The translations under genes and the position numbers were made by a program. This document shows, one piece after another, positions 46,440 to 56,382 of a DNA stretch of 64,000 nucleotides; position 1 is the first letter of the stretch; every line of letters begins with the position of its first letter. The DNA comes from Tsuneonella troitsensis. Its GTDB lineage: Bacteria > Pseudomonadota > Alphaproteobacteria > Sphingomonadales > Sphingomonadaceae. A model generated the notes under the pieces. It saw only the letters and a program-made list of their open reading frames with translations, had not been told where the DNA came from and searched no databases. The stretch spans positions 248,001-312,000 of the forward strand of contig NZ_LMAU01000004.1 of NCBI RefSeq assembly GCF_001441535.1, written 5' to 3'.

Positions 46440-49283
46440 ATGGGTAACGAAGCACACGATTTCCTTCCCGACGACCCGCAACCGGGTCCGTCGTGGGCCC
46501 ATGCCCGCTGGCCGCTGGTCGGCGGGGAGAGCGAGGACGAGCTTACCCAGGCGCTCGACCCCACCGCGATGCAGCTCGCGGTCAAGGCGGCGGCGGCAAA
46601 GGCCGGCAAGCCGGTCGACGACAAGTCGGTCGAACAGGCGGCGGCGGATTCGATCCGCGCGATGATGCTGGTGCGCACCTACCGAGTGCGTGGTCATCTG
46701 GCCGCCGATCTCGACCCGCTCGGCCTGACCCAGCGCGAACTGCCCGCCGACATGACTCCCGAGTATCACGGCTTCACCGCCGATGCGCTCGACCGTCAGG
46801 TATATCTAGGCGGCACGCTGGGCCTCGAATGGGCGAGCGTCGGGGAATTGGTGCGGATCCTGCGCGAGAATTACTGCGGCCACGTCGGCTTCGAATACAT
46901 GCACATTTCCGACGTGGAGGAGCGCCGCTTCATCCAGGATCGGATCGAGGGGCCGGACAAGGTCATCACCTTCACCCCCGAGGGCAAGCGCGCGATCCTG
47001 AACGCGGTCATTCGCGGCGAGCAGTACGAGAAGTACCTCGGCAAGAAGTACGTCGGCACCAAGCGCTTCGGCCTCGACGGCGGCGAGGCGATGATCCCGG
47101 CGCTCGAAAGCGTCATCAAGTACGGCGGCGCGCTCGGCGTGCGCGAGATCATCTACGGCATGGCCCACCGGGGCCGGCTCAACGTGCTCGCGAACGTGAT
47201 GGCCAAGCCCTATCGCGTGATCTTCCACGAATTCTCCGGCGGCAGCGCGAACCCCGACGACGTCGGCGGTTCGGGCGACGTGAAGTACCACCTCGGCACC
47301 TCGACCGACCGCGAGTTCGACGGGATCAAGGTGCACATGAGCCTGGTGCCCAATCCATCGCACCTCGAGGCGGTCAACCCGGTCGTATTGGGCAAGGCCC
47401 GCGCGCAGCAGGCGATCCGCGACGACCTGAAGAAGCACGAGCAAGTGCTGCCCGTACTGATCCACGGCGATGCGGCCTTCGCGGGCCAGGGCATCGTGTG
47501 GGAGTGTCTCGGCTTTTCCGGCGTGCGCGGGTACAACACCGGCGGCTGCCTGCACTTCGTGATCAACAACCAGATCGGCTTCACCACGAGCCCGCAGTTC
47601 GCGCGCTCCTCGCCATATCCCTCGGACGTCGCCAAGGGCGTCCAGGCGCCGATCCTGCACGTCAACGGCGACAATCCTGAAGCGGTCACCTTCGCGTGCA
47701 AACTGGCGATCGAATACCGCCAGCGCTTCGGCCGCGACATCGTGATCGACATGTGGTGCTATCGCCGCTTCGGCCACAACGAGGGCGACGAGCCGAGCTT
47801 TACCCAGCCGCTGATGTATGCCGCAATCAAGCAGCACCCCAAGGTCAGCTCGCTCTATGCCGAACGCCTCCAGGGCGAAGGCGTGATCAAGCCCGGCGAT
47901 GCCGACGCGATGTGCGACGAGTTCAACGCCCACCTGGACACCGAGTTCGAGGGCGCGAAGAGCTACAAGCCCAACATCGCCGACTGGTTCGGCGGACGCT
48001 GGGCGGGCCTGAACAAGCCGGCCGATCCGGAAGAAGCGCGCCGCAACGTCGACACGGCCATCTCGAAGAAGCTGCTCGACAGCCTCGGCCGCACGCTGAC
48101 GACCGTGCCGGACGACCTGACGGTCCACAAGACGCTCGAACGCGTGCTCGAAGCCAAGCGGACGATGTTCGCGAACGGCGAAGGCTTCGACTGGGCGACT
48201 GCCGAGGCCCTCGCCTTCGGCAGCCTCGTCACCGAAGGGCACGGCGTACGCCTGTCGGGGCAGGATTCGGGTCGCGGCACCTTCAGCCAGCGTCACGCGG
48301 TCTGGGTCGATCAGACGACCGAGCGCAAGTACATCCCGCTCACCCAGCTGCCGCACGGCAAGTTCGAGGTCTACGACAGCCCGCTGTCCGAATACGGCGT
48401 GCTCGGCTTCGAATACGGGTTCGCGATGGCCGATCCCAAGTCGCTTGTACTGTGGGAAGCCCAGTTCGGCGACTTCGCCAACGGCGCGCAGATCATCATC
48501 GACCAGTTCATCGCCGCGGGCGAAGCCAAATGGTTGCGCGCCAACGGCCTGGTGATGCTGCTGCCGCACGGGTACGAGGGCCAGGGGCCGGAGCACTCCT
48601 CCGCCCGGCTCGAGCGGTTCCTGCAGCTCTGCGCGAACGACAACCTGCAGGTGTGCAACATCACCGTTCCGGCAAACTACTTCCACGTCCTGCGGCGGCA
48701 GATGCTGCGTCCGTTCCGCAAGCCGATGGTCATCATGACGCCCAAGAGCCTGCTGCGGCACCCGATGGCGAAGAGCGGCGTCGAGGAATTCACCGGCGAC
48801 AGCCACTTCCGCCGGATCGTTTCGGACAATGCCGAGATCGCCGATGCCAAGGTCCGTCGGCTCGTGCTGTGCAGCGGCAAGGTGGCCTACGACCTGATGA
48901 CGCGGCGCGACGAGGAAAAGCTGGACGACGTGTCCGTCGTGCGGATCGAGCAGCTCTATCCGTTCCCGGGAGAGCCGCTCGCGGTCCGCTTGGGCCGCAT
49001 GACGAACCTGCAGGAAATCGTCTGGTGTCAGGAAGAGCCGCGCAACAACGGCGCATGGTTCTTCGTCGATCGCCTGATCGAGCAGGCCGCCGAGACCGCG
49101 GGCAAGTCCGGGATGCGGCCGATATACGCCGGACGCGAAGCGGCCGCATCGCCCGCCACCGGCTTCGCCAAGCGTCACGAGGAGCAGCAGCGCGCGCTCG
49201 TCGGGCTGGCGCTCGGCATAGACGATGGCGGCGACGTGCTGCGCAGCAATGCCGGTCGCCCGGCCAAGAAGAAACCCGCCTGA
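46440..49283 (+). CDS. sucA: 2-oxoglutarate dehydrogenase E1 component
   Basis: SucA is the thiamine-diphosphate decarboxylase of the 2-oxoglutarate dehydrogenase complex. The 947-residue protein has the N-terminal SWAHARWPLV segment, GMAHRGRLNVLANV, IHGDAAFAGQGIV, the ThDP/Mg region and GHNEGDEPSFTQP, and the C-terminal transketolase domain with HGYEGQGPEHSSARLERFLQ (in part GYEGQGPEHSSAR). Length and order are normal for this family. It is followed 11 bases later by odhB. Confidence 0.97.
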   Translation: MGNEAHDFLPDDPQPGPSWAHARWPLVGGESEDELTQALDPTAMQLAVKAAAAKAGKPVDDKSVEQAAADSIRAMMLVRTYRVRGHLAADLDPLGLTQRELPADMTPEYHGFTADALDRQVYLGGTLGLEWASVGELVRILRENYCGHVGFEYMHISDVEERRFIQDRIEGPDKVITFTPEGKRAILNAVIRGEQYEKYLGKKYVGTKRFGLDGGEAMIPALESVIKYGGALGVREIIYGMAHRGRLNVLANVMAKPYRVIFHEFSGGSANPDDVGGSGDVKYHLGTSTDREFDGIKVHMSLVPNPSHLEAVNPVVLGKARAQQAIRDDLKKHEQVLPVLIHGDAAFAGQGIVWECLGFSGVRGYNTGGCLHFVINNQIGFTTSPQFARSSPYPSDVAKGVQAPILHVNGDNPEAVTFACKLAIEYRQRFGRDIVIDMWCYRRFGHNEGDEPSFTQPLMYAAIKQHPKVSSLYAERLQGEGVIKPGDADAMCDEFNAHLDTEFEGAKSYKPNIADWFGGRWAGLNKPADPEEARRNVDTAISKKLLDSLGRTLTTVPDDLTVHKTLERVLEAKRTMFANGEGFDWATAEALAFGSLVTEGHGVRLSGQDSGRGTFSQRHAVWVDQTTERKYIPLTQLPHGKFEVYDSPLSEYGVLGFEYGFAMADPKSLVLWEAQFGDFANGAQIIIDQFIAAGEAKWLRANGLVMLLPHGYEGQGPEHSSARLERFLQLCANDNLQVCNITVPANYFHVLRRQMLRPFRKPMVIMTPKSLLRHPMAKSGVEEFTGDSHFRRIVSDNAEIADAKVRRLVLCSGKVAYDLMTRRDEEKLDDVSVVRIEQLYPFPGEPLAVRLGRMTNLQEIVWCQEEPRNNGAWFFVDRLIEQAAETAGKSGMRPIYAGREAAASPATGFAKRHEEQQRALVGLALGIDDGGDVLRSNAGRPAKKKPA

Positions 49284-49294
49284 GGAAGCGATAG

Positions 49295-50548
49295 ATGTCC
49301 AAGGAAGTCAAAGTCCCCACGCTGGGTGAATCGGTCACCGAAGCGACCATCGGCGAATGGCTGAAGAAGCCCGGTGACCCGGTCGCGGTCGACGAGCCGA
49401 TCGCCAGCCTCGAAACCGACAAGGTCGCGGTCGAAGTGCCCAGCCCGGTCGCCGGCGTGATGGGCACGCAGCGGGTCGCGGTGGGCGACACGGTCGAGGT
49501 CGGCGCGGTCATCGCGACGATCGAGGACGATGTCGCCGCGGGCGAATCCACCAGCGTCGAACCGCGCGAAGCTGCCGCACCCAAGGAAACGCCGGTCCCC
49601 GCCGCTGCGCCTGCACCTGCCGCACCGAAGGCCGCAGAAGCGGGCGACGCCCAGACACTCAGCCCCGCGGTCCGCCGCGCGGTTCTTGAGCACGGCGTCG
49701 ATCCCTCCAGCATCAAGGGCAGCGGCAAGGACGGCCGGCTGACCAAGGAAGACGTGCTCGCCGCGGCGCAAGCGAAAAGTGCCGAACCCGCCCCGGCGCC
49801 GGCTCCTGGCGCCACCCCTGCACCATCCCCTGCACCCTCGACCGGCGAACGCCGCGAGGAGCGGGTCAAGATGACCCGGATGCGCCAGACGATCGCCAAG
49901 CGGCTCAAGAGCGCGCAGGATACCGCCGCTCTGCTCACGACCTTCAACGACGTCGACATGAGCGCGGTGATCGCCGCGCGCGAGGCCTACAAGGACACGT
50001 TCGCCAAGAAGCACGACATCAAGCTGGGTTTCATGTCCTTCTTCGCGAAGGCCGCCTGCCTCGCGCTCAAGGACATTCCCGCGGTCAACGCACAGATCGA
50101 CGGCGACGAGATCGTCTATCACGATTACGTCGACATTTCGGTGGCGGTCAGCGCGCCGAACGGTCTCGTCGTACCGGTGGTGCGCGATGCGCACGCCAAG
50201 TCCTTCGCGCAGATCGAAAAGGACATCGCCGACTTCGGCAAGCGCGCCAAGGATGGCACGCTGACGATGGCCGATATGGCGGGCGGCACCTTCACGATCT
50301 CCAACGGCGGCGTGTTCGGCGGGCTCATGTCCACGCCGATCATCAATCCGCCGCAGAGCGCCGTGCTGGGCCTGCACCGCATCGAGGACCGTCCCGTTGT
50401 CCGCGACGGCGAGATCGTCATCCGTCCGATGATGTACATCGCGCTGTCCTACGACCACCGCTTGATCGACGGGCGCGAGGCGGTCACCGCATTGAAGACG
50501 ATCAAGGAAGCGATCGAGGATCCGATGCGGATGCTGATCGACCTGTGA
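49295..50548 (+). CDS. odhB: Dihydrolipoyllysine succinyltransferase (E2 of 2-oxoglutarate dehydrogenase)
   Basis: The 417-residue E2 protein has one lipoyl domain with the modified Lys43 in ETDKVAV, an Ala/Pro-rich linker, an E1/E3-binding domain ([15 protein letters not shown]), a second linker and the catalytic core ending with [12 protein letters not shown], whose His and Asp are catalytic. One lipoyl domain and position after sucA indicate the 2-oxoglutarate enzyme. Confidence 0.96.
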   Translation: MSKEVKVPTLGESVTEATIGEWLKKPGDPVAVDEPIASLETDKVAVEVPSPVAGVMGTQRVAVGDTVEVGAVIATIEDDVAAGESTSVEPREAAAPKETPVPAAAPAPAAPKAAEAGDAQTLSPAVRRAVLEHGVDPSSIKGSGKDGRLTKEDVLAAAQAKSAEPAPAPAPGATPAPSPAPSTGERREERVKMTRMRQTIAKRLKSAQDTAALLTTFNDVDMSAVIAAREAYKDTFAKKHDIKLGFMSFFAKAACLALKDIPAVNAQIDGDEIVYHDYVDISVAVSAPNGLVVPVVRDAHAKSFAQIEKDIADFGKRAKDGTLTMADMAGGTFTISNGGVFGGLMSTPIINPPQSAVLGLHRIEDRPVVRDGEIVIRPMMYIALSYDHRLIDGREAVTALKTIKEAIEDPMRMLIDL

Positions 50549-50562
50549 TGCGGAGCGGGCAG

Positions 50563-50904
50563 ATGAAAATCGCGATCGGGCGGCTTTTCCTCGTCGGCGC
50601 AGGCGCTTTAGCGCTGGTAGGCTGCGATGCAGCAACCCAGATCGCGGGCGAAGCCGTCGAAGGCGAAGCGCGCAATGCGATCGACGCGCAGTGCCGCCAG
50701 GTGGCCGAAGGCGCGGGCATCGTCGCGGCGCGGGTCGCCGAAGTGTGTGCCTGCAGCGCCGAAACCCTGCTGGCCACGCGCGACTTCTCGGTGGCGGACA
50801 TCAGCCGCGCCCGGGTCGAGGAAATCGTCAACGGCTGCGCCCGCAGCATCGGCGCCGCGACCGTCGACAACCAGATTTTGCCCACGGAGGAAGCCGGTGG
50901 CTGA
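50563..50904 (+). CDS. Small lipoprotein between odhB and lpd
   Basis: The 113-residue product has a lipobox (ALVGC) after the hydrophobic segment FLVGAGALA. A short mature part follows with an odd CAC motif (EVCACSAETLL) and cysteines near residues 50 and 95. An ATG at 50548 overlapping the odhB stop is possible; the ATG at 50563 has a GGAG site seven bases upstream. It overlaps the lpd start by eight bases. No known family was recognised. Confidence 0.7.
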   Translation: MKIAIGRLFLVGAGALALVGCDAATQIAGEAVEGEARNAIDAQCRQVAEGAGIVAARVAEVCACSAETLLATRDFSVADISRARVEEIVNGCARSIGAATVDNQILPTEEAGG

Positions 50905-52300
50905 CCAGACCTATGACTACGACGTCCTGATCATCGGCTCCGGCCCGGGCGGCTACGTCGCCGCGATTCGCGCCGCGCAGCTCGGCCTCAAGACCGCCTG
51001 CGTCGAAAGCCGCGAGACGCTGGGCGGCACCTGCCTCAACGTCGGGTGCATCCCGTCGAAGGCCATGCTCCACGCAAGCGAGTTCTTCGACGCGGCCGCG
51101 AACGGCACCATGGCCAAGATGGGCGTCGTGGTGGAGCCCAAGCTCGACCTCGACACGATGCACGCGCAGCGGATCGACGCGGTCAAGCAGCTTACCGGCG
51201 GGATCGCGTTCCTGTTCAAGAAGAACAAGGTCGACTGGAAAAAGGGCCGCGGGACCTTCGTCGATGCGCACACGGTCGATGTCGGCGGCGAAAAGATCAC
51301 CGCGAAGAACGTCATCATCGCGACCGGCTCGTCGGTCACGCCGCTTCCCGGCGTCGAAGTCGACAACGACAAGCAGGTCGTGGTCGACAGCACCGGCGCG
51401 CTCGAACTGCGCAAGGTGCCGAAAAAGATGGTCGTCATCGGCGGCGGCGTGATCGGGCTGGAACTCGGCTCGGTCTGGCGGCGCCTGGGAGCCGAGGTCA
51501 CGGTGGTCGAATTCCTCGACCAGCTATTGCCCGGCATGGACATGGACATCCGCAAGGAAGCCGCGAAAATCTTCAAGAAGCAGGGCATGACGCTGATGCT
51601 CGGCACGAAGGTGACCGGCTGCACCGTGAAGGGCGACAAGGCGACGTTGTCGATCGAGCCCGCTGCCGGCGGCGATGCGACGGCGCTGGAAGCCGATTGC
51701 GTGCTCGTGTCGATCGGGCGGCGACCCAACACCGAAGGCCTTGGCCTCGACAAGATCGGGCTGGAAACCAACAAGCGCGGCCAGATCGAGACAGACCACG
51801 ATTTCCGCACCAAGGTCGACGGTGTCTGGGCGATCGGCGATGTTATCCCGGGCCCGATGCTGGCCCACAAGGCAGAGGACGAAGGCATCGCCTGCGCGGA
51901 GAACGTCGCCGGACAGACCGGCATCGTAAACCACGCGGTGATCCCTGGAGTGGTCTATACCTGGCCCGAATTCGCCGGCGTCGGTTTGACCGAGGACGAA
52001 GCCAAGGAAAAAGGCCCGGTCAGGGTCGGCAAGTTCCCCATGCTGGCCAACAGCCGCGCGAAGACCAACCACGAACCGGACGGCTTCGTGAAAGTCATTG
52101 CCGATGCCGAGACCGATCGCGTTCTTGGCGTCTGGTGCATCGCCAGCGTGGCCGGCACGATGATCGCGCAGGCAGCCCAGGCGATGGAGTTCGGTGCGAC
52201 CAGCGAGGATATCGCATATACCTGCCACGCCCACCCGACGCATTCGGAAGCGATCAAGGAAGCGGCGATGGCGGTGACGGGCAAGCCCATCCACATCTGA
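50897..52300 (+). CDS. lpdA: Dihydrolipoyl dehydrogenase (E3)
   Basis: The 467-residue flavoenzyme reoxidises dihydrolipoyl groups for the 2-oxoacid dehydrogenase complexes. It has the FAD motif IGSGPGGYVAA, redox cysteines Cys46 and Cys51 in GGTCLNVGCIPSK, the NAD motif VIGGGVIGLELG, and the C-terminal HAHPTHSE with the catalytic His-Glu pair. The GTG at 50897 is chosen because ACGGAGG lies six bases upstream. It overlaps the lipoprotein gene by eight bases. Confidence 0.97.
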   Translation: MADQTYDYDVLIIGSGPGGYVAAIRAAQLGLKTACVESRETLGGTCLNVGCIPSKAMLHASEFFDAAANGTMAKMGVVVEPKLDLDTMHAQRIDAVKQLTGGIAFLFKKNKVDWKKGRGTFVDAHTVDVGGEKITAKNVIIATGSSVTPLPGVEVDNDKQVVVDSTGALELRKVPKKMVVIGGGVIGLELGSVWRRLGAEVTVVEFLDQLLPGMDMDIRKEAAKIFKKQGMTLMLGTKVTGCTVKGDKATLSIEPAAGGDATALEADCVLVSIGRRPNTEGLGLDKIGLETNKRGQIETDHDFRTKVDGVWAIGDVIPGPMLAHKAEDEGIACAENVAGQTGIVNHAVIPGVVYTWPEFAGVGLTEDEAKEKGPVRVGKFPMLANSRAKTNHEPDGFVKVIADAETDRVLGVWCIASVAGTMIAQAAQAMEFGATSEDIAYTCHAHPTHSEAIKEAAMAVTGKPIHI

Positions 52301-52368
52301 TTGGCGATCTTGCGCTTTCCTCGCCGCGTGTCTCCCGGCACATAGCTCGGATCGCGGGGGGAAAGTGG

Positions 52369-53847
52369 ATGCGGGGCACGGTGCACAAACTGGCGTTGGT
52401 GGCTGCTGCCCTGCTGGCGATAGCAGGTTGCCGTCAGCAAGCGCCATTCGCCCCGCCGCCTCGTGCGAACGACAAGATCGAGGTTCCGGTCCAGAATTCG
52501 GTCATCGCCGTTCCGGTGACGGCCGATCTCACCGCGCTGACCCGGCAACTCGAACGTGAGGTGCCCCGGACGCTGGCGCGCATCAATCGCAAGGGAGAGA
52601 CGTGCGTCGCCCCGAAGCGGTTGAAGGTGGCCTTCGTCAAGCTGAAGACCCCGCGCCTCAAGTGCGACATCGTCGGAACGGTCACCCGGGGTCCGATGCG
52701 CTTCGACGGGCGCGGGCAGGATTTCGTTATCACCCTGCCCGTTCGGGCTACGGTGGAGGCGCGCGATATCGGCGGGATCCTCAAGCGCGAAACCGCAACC
52801 GCGGCGGCCAATGTCCGCATCGTCGCGCGGCTTTCGCTCAATCGCGACTGGAGCCCGACCGGGAAGGTCGACATCCGCTATACCTGGTCGGACGAACCGC
52901 ATGTCGATTTCCTCGGCCAGCGGATCGAATTCACCGAGGCCGCCGACAAGGAATTGCGCGGCGCGATAAGTTCGTTCGAACGCTCGCTGCCGCGCGAACT
53001 CGCCAAGCTCGGCCTGCGCAGGGAGATCGAGCAGCTCTGGAGCAAGGCGTTCACATCGCTCGAACTCAATCGCGCAAACCCGCCCGTGTGGATGCGCATC
53101 ACGCCCAAGGAACTGCAGTATGGGGGCTACAGCCTGAGCGGACGCACCGCGACGTTCCGGCTGGGGCTGAAGGCGCAGACCGAGACGTTCGTCGGAGACC
53201 GCCCGCCCAATCCGCCGACCACGCCTTTGCCGCAGCTATCGCCCCTCGACGCAGCGCCGGGCAAGCTGCTGTTCTATATCCCGGTGATCGCCGACTACGC
53301 CCAGTTGGAGCCGGTCGTGCAGCGCGCGCTGGTGCGCCGGTCGGAGCGACCGTTCGAGGTGCCAGGCCTTGGCCCGATCAGGGCCGAGTTCGGCGCGGTG
53401 GATGTCTATGGAACCGAAGGCGGTCGGGTAGCGGTCGGCGTCACGTTCAGGGCCACGCAACTGGAGGGTTCTCTGGGCGAGGCGCAGGGACAGGTGTGGC
53501 TGACCGGCATACCGGTCAATGCCGAGAATTCGCGCAAGATCGCCTTCGACGGCGTGCAGATCACCGGTGATACCGACCGTCCGGGGGCCGACCTGCTGCT
53601 CAGCATGGCCAACTCGCCTGGATTCGCGCAGACGATCGGCGCCGCGCTGGCCCAGAACTTCGAGCGGGATTACGACGAACTGATGATCAAGATCACCCGC
53701 GCGATCGCCAGCAAGCGTGAAGGCGACCTGATGATCCGTGCGACGATCGACGATGTCCGCACCGGTCGGTTGAAGGCTGCCGGACAGGGCCTTTACCTGC
53801 CCGTCGAGGGAACCGGGAATGCCGCGATCACGCTGTCCCCGCGCTAG
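52369..53847 (+). CDS. DUF4403 family lipoprotein
   Basis: The 492-residue product has a signal peptide with lipobox (LLAIAGC) and a long beta-rich body with the DUF4403 patterns VPVTADLTALTRQLEREVP (in part TADLTALTRQLE) and VFVGDRP-like TETFVGDRPP. The C-terminal part resembles lipid-binding tubular folds by general pattern only. The function is unknown; it is probably envelope-located. The ATG at 52369 is preferred; a GTG one codon upstream is possible. Confidence 0.8.
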   Translation: MRGTVHKLALVAAALLAIAGCRQQAPFAPPPRANDKIEVPVQNSVIAVPVTADLTALTRQLEREVPRTLARINRKGETCVAPKRLKVAFVKLKTPRLKCDIVGTVTRGPMRFDGRGQDFVITLPVRATVEARDIGGILKRETATAAANVRIVARLSLNRDWSPTGKVDIRYTWSDEPHVDFLGQRIEFTEAADKELRGAISSFERSLPRELAKLGLRREIEQLWSKAFTSLELNRANPPVWMRITPKELQYGGYSLSGRTATFRLGLKAQTETFVGDRPPNPPTTPLPQLSPLDAAPGKLLFYIPVIADYAQLEPVVQRALVRRSERPFEVPGLGPIRAEFGAVDVYGTEGGRVAVGVTFRATQLEGSLGEAQGQVWLTGIPVNAENSRKIAFDGVQITGDTDRPGADLLLSMANSPGFAQTIGAALAQNFERDYDELMIKITRAIASKREGDLMIRATIDDVRTGRLKAAGQGLYLPVEGTGNAAITLSPR

Positions 53848-53886
53848 ATCCCCCCGATCAGAACGCCTTATTCAGGAGCCTTGTCG

Positions 53887-55218
53887 ATGACGATACCTCG
53901 CCTGACCGACGAACTCGGCGCAAACGCGCTCGCTGCCCGAATCGCAGCAGGCGAGCTGTCGCCGATCGAGGCTGTCGATGCCGCGATCGCGCGGATCGAG
54001 GCGCTCGACGGCCCCCTGAATGCGGTGGTGGTGCGCGATTTTGATCGGGCGCGTGACGCCGCGAAGGCGCTCGACGGAGTGTCGCCGACCGGGCGGCTGC
54101 TGTTCGGCGTGCCGATGACGGTCAAGGAAAGCTTCGACGTCGCGGGCCTTCCCACCACGTTCGGGCACCTGCAGTTCAAAGACCACCGACCGAACCGCGA
54201 TGCGCGCGTCGTCACGCTCCTGAAGGCAGCCGGTGCGGTGATCCTGGGCAAGACGAACGTCCCTCCGGATCTTGCCGACCTGCAGAGCAACAACCCGGTC
54301 TATGGCCGGACCAACAACCCACACGACCTCTCGCGCGTGTCGGGGGGCTCGTCGGGCGGTTCGGCGGTCGCCGTGGCGAGCGGGATGGTCCCCGCCGAAT
54401 ACGGCAGCGATATCGGCAGCTCGATCCGCAACCCCGCCCACTTCAACGGGATCTACGGCCACAAGACCACGTTCGGCCTGGTCAGCCGGCGCGGACACAC
54501 CCATCCGATGGCTGGCGGCCGCGACGTTCACGACGGCCCGCTGTCGGTGGTCGGGCCGCTCGCGAGGAGCGCGGACGATCTCGCCACCCTGCTCGAAGTC
54601 ACCGCCGACAAGCCGATCCGTCGGACCGGAAAGTCGATCGGACAGATGCGGTTCCTCGCCGTGCTCGATCACCCCTCAAGTGAGGTGGACGCTTCGGTAC
54701 GCGGCCCGATGGAGGCGGCGCTGGTCGAGATCGAAAAAGCCGGCGCGCGGGTCGACCGCACGAGCGACCTGTTGCCCGATCTCGCCGCGCAGCACGCCGA
54801 TTACTTGCGACTGCTCAACGTCGCGATGGCGCGAGGACACGCGGGACCGGGAGGCCACGCGATGCCGCTGGCGGACTATTACCTGCTGCTCGATAGCCAG
54901 GCGCGCAATCGCTACGCCTGGGCCGATCTGTTCGCGGCCTACGATTTCGTCCTTGCGCCGCCCTTGCCCTTCGTCGCCTACACCCACGACGATACGCCGC
55001 TGCGCGACCGGCGCATCGCGATCAACGGCAAGGACAGCGCCTTCGGCGACGCGCTGGCCTGGGCCGGTCTCGCCACATTTCCCAACCTGCCGTCCACGGT
55101 CGTCCCTGTCGGAGAGAGCGGCGGATTGCCGTGCGGCATGCAGGTCATGGGCGCGGAATGGGCGGACCTCGACTGCATCGCCGCCGCGGGCGCGATCGGC
55201 GCGCTGATGGATCGCTGA
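53887..55218 (+). CDS. Amidase (amidase-signature family)
   Basis: The 443-residue protein has the Ser-Ser-Lys triad of the amidase-signature family: Lys80 in TVKESFD, Ser155 in SGGSSGGSA and nucleophile Ser179 in GSDIGSSIR. The family hydrolyses amides of many kinds, and the substrate cannot be told here. It is not GatA, as no gatC/gatB neighbours exist. The ATG at 53887 follows AGGAG by eight bases. Two membrane-related genes follow closely. Confidence 0.9.
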   Translation: MTIPRLTDELGANALAARIAAGELSPIEAVDAAIARIEALDGPLNAVVVRDFDRARDAAKALDGVSPTGRLLFGVPMTVKESFDVAGLPTTFGHLQFKDHRPNRDARVVTLLKAAGAVILGKTNVPPDLADLQSNNPVYGRTNNPHDLSRVSGGSSGGSAVAVASGMVPAEYGSDIGSSIRNPAHFNGIYGHKTTFGLVSRRGHTHPMAGGRDVHDGPLSVVGPLARSADDLATLLEVTADKPIRRTGKSIGQMRFLAVLDHPSSEVDASVRGPMEAALVEIEKAGARVDRTSDLLPDLAAQHADYLRLLNVAMARGHAGPGGHAMPLADYYLLLDSQARNRYAWADLFAAYDFVLAPPLPFVAYTHDDTPLRDRRIAINGKDSAFGDALAWAGLATFPNLPSTVVPVGESGGLPCGMQVMGAEWADLDCIAAAGAIGALMDR

Positions 55219-55239
55219 GCCTTGGCAAACGGCAAGTGG

Positions 55240-55923
55240 ATGCAGCGCTTTGCCCGCTGGCACATCTGGCTGGGCTGGCTGATCGCGATCCCGCTGGTCC
55301 TGTGGACGGCGAGCGGCCTGATCATGGTGGCCAAGCCGATCGAGGAAGTGCGCGGAACCACGCTACGCCTCGAGCCGGACGAGCGCGAACCCCTTCGCGG
55401 CAATCCGCGCCCGATCGCTTTTCGGCTCGATGGCTCTCCTCGAGTGGTCGAGCTGCGCAGCTTCGTTCAGCGGGGCCGCGCGATCACGCTCGCCACTGCA
55501 CCGGACGGCACGATAACCCGCTACGATGCCGAGACGGGCGCGTCCCTCCCGCCGCTCGACGAGGCTGAGGCCCGCGCGGTCGTTGCCGCCTCGATCAGGG
55601 GCGGTGACCGCATCGCAGAGATGCGCGCATTCGACGGGGACGATACGCCATTCGATTACCGGCGTCTCGAAGCGGTGTGGCAAGCGACGCTTGCCGACGG
55701 GACCCGCGTCTACGTCAACCGCGCCACCGGCGAGGTCGACGCGGTGCGCACCCGCTGGTGGCGGTTCTACGACCTAATGTGGGGGCTGCACATCATGGAC
55801 CTCGAAACCCGCGAGCAGCCGCACAATCCATTCACGATCACGTTCGGCATCCTAGCGTTGGCGGGAGCGGTGCTGGGCAGTATCCTACTGTTCCGTCGCC
55901 GCAAAAGGCGGGTCCGGGCGTGA
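55240..55923 (+). CDS. PepSY domain membrane protein
   Basis: The 227-residue product has an N-terminal membrane helix (WHIWLGWLIAIPLVLWTASG, in part), two extracytoplasmic PepSY-like segments (about 50-180) and a C-terminal helix (FGILALAGAVLGSILLF) with an arginine-rich tail. His residues in RWHIW and WGLHIM are conserved in this type. The ATG at 55240 or a TTG at 55222 could start it. It overlaps the next gene by four bases. The role is unknown; relatives are linked to iron reduction. Confidence 0.75.
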   Translation: MQRFARWHIWLGWLIAIPLVLWTASGLIMVAKPIEEVRGTTLRLEPDEREPLRGNPRPIAFRLDGSPRVVELRSFVQRGRAITLATAPDGTITRYDAETGASLPPLDEAEARAVVAASIRGGDRIAEMRAFDGDDTPFDYRRLEAVWQATLADGTRVYVNRATGEVDAVRTRWWRFYDLMWGLHIMDLETREQPHNPFTITFGILALAGAVLGSILLFRRRKRRVRA

Positions 55924-56372
55924 CCGACGATGCGGGCATCGAACGGATCGCATGCGGCCTGATCGACCGCACCCTGCCCAAGCAGGAGTGGACCCACCGC
56001 GCGCATTTCGCCGCTGCGCTCTGGTTGCTCTCCCATCCCGACGTGCTGGTGAAAGCGGGCGGGATGGCGCCGGTCATCCGGCGGTACAACGAGGCGACGG
56101 GCGTTTGGAACACCGATAGCGGCGGCTATCACGAGACGATCACGCAGGCCTCGCTGCGAGGGGCGGCGGCGATGTTGGCTGCCAACCCCGGCGGGTGCTT
56201 AGCAGACGTCCTGGATAAGCTGATGTCCGGTCCCTTGGGCGACAAACGCTGGCCGCTCGCCTACTGGAGCGAAGCCCGGTTGATGAGCGTCGAGGCGCGC
56301 AGGTCGTGGCTGGAGCCCGATCTCTCGCCGCTACCTTGGCCGCCTCTCGCTCAGAATGGCGAAGAGGGCTAG
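55920..56372 (+). CDS. Conserved hypothetical protein
   Basis: The 150-residue, probably cytoplasmic protein starts with GTG at 55920, overlapping the PepSY stop (GTGA). It has the segment WTHRAHFAAALWLL, then IRRYNEATGVWNTDSGGYHETIT (in part YNEATGVWN and GGYHETIT), a pattern seen in an uncharacterised bacterial family. The conserved His residues suggest a metal or haem site, but nothing more can be said. Confidence 0.7.
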   Translation: MTDDAGIERIACGLIDRTLPKQEWTHRAHFAAALWLLSHPDVLVKAGGMAPVIRRYNEATGVWNTDSGGYHETITQASLRGAAAMLAANPGGCLADVLDKLMSGPLGDKRWPLAYWSEARLMSVEARRSWLEPDLSPLPWPPLAQNGEEG

Positions 56373-56382
56373 AAGCGCAGCG

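Noticed and set aside
46806-49178. 790-codon open frame on the minus strand opposite sucA
   Set aside because: Shadow of sucA; no family motif and no ribosome site.
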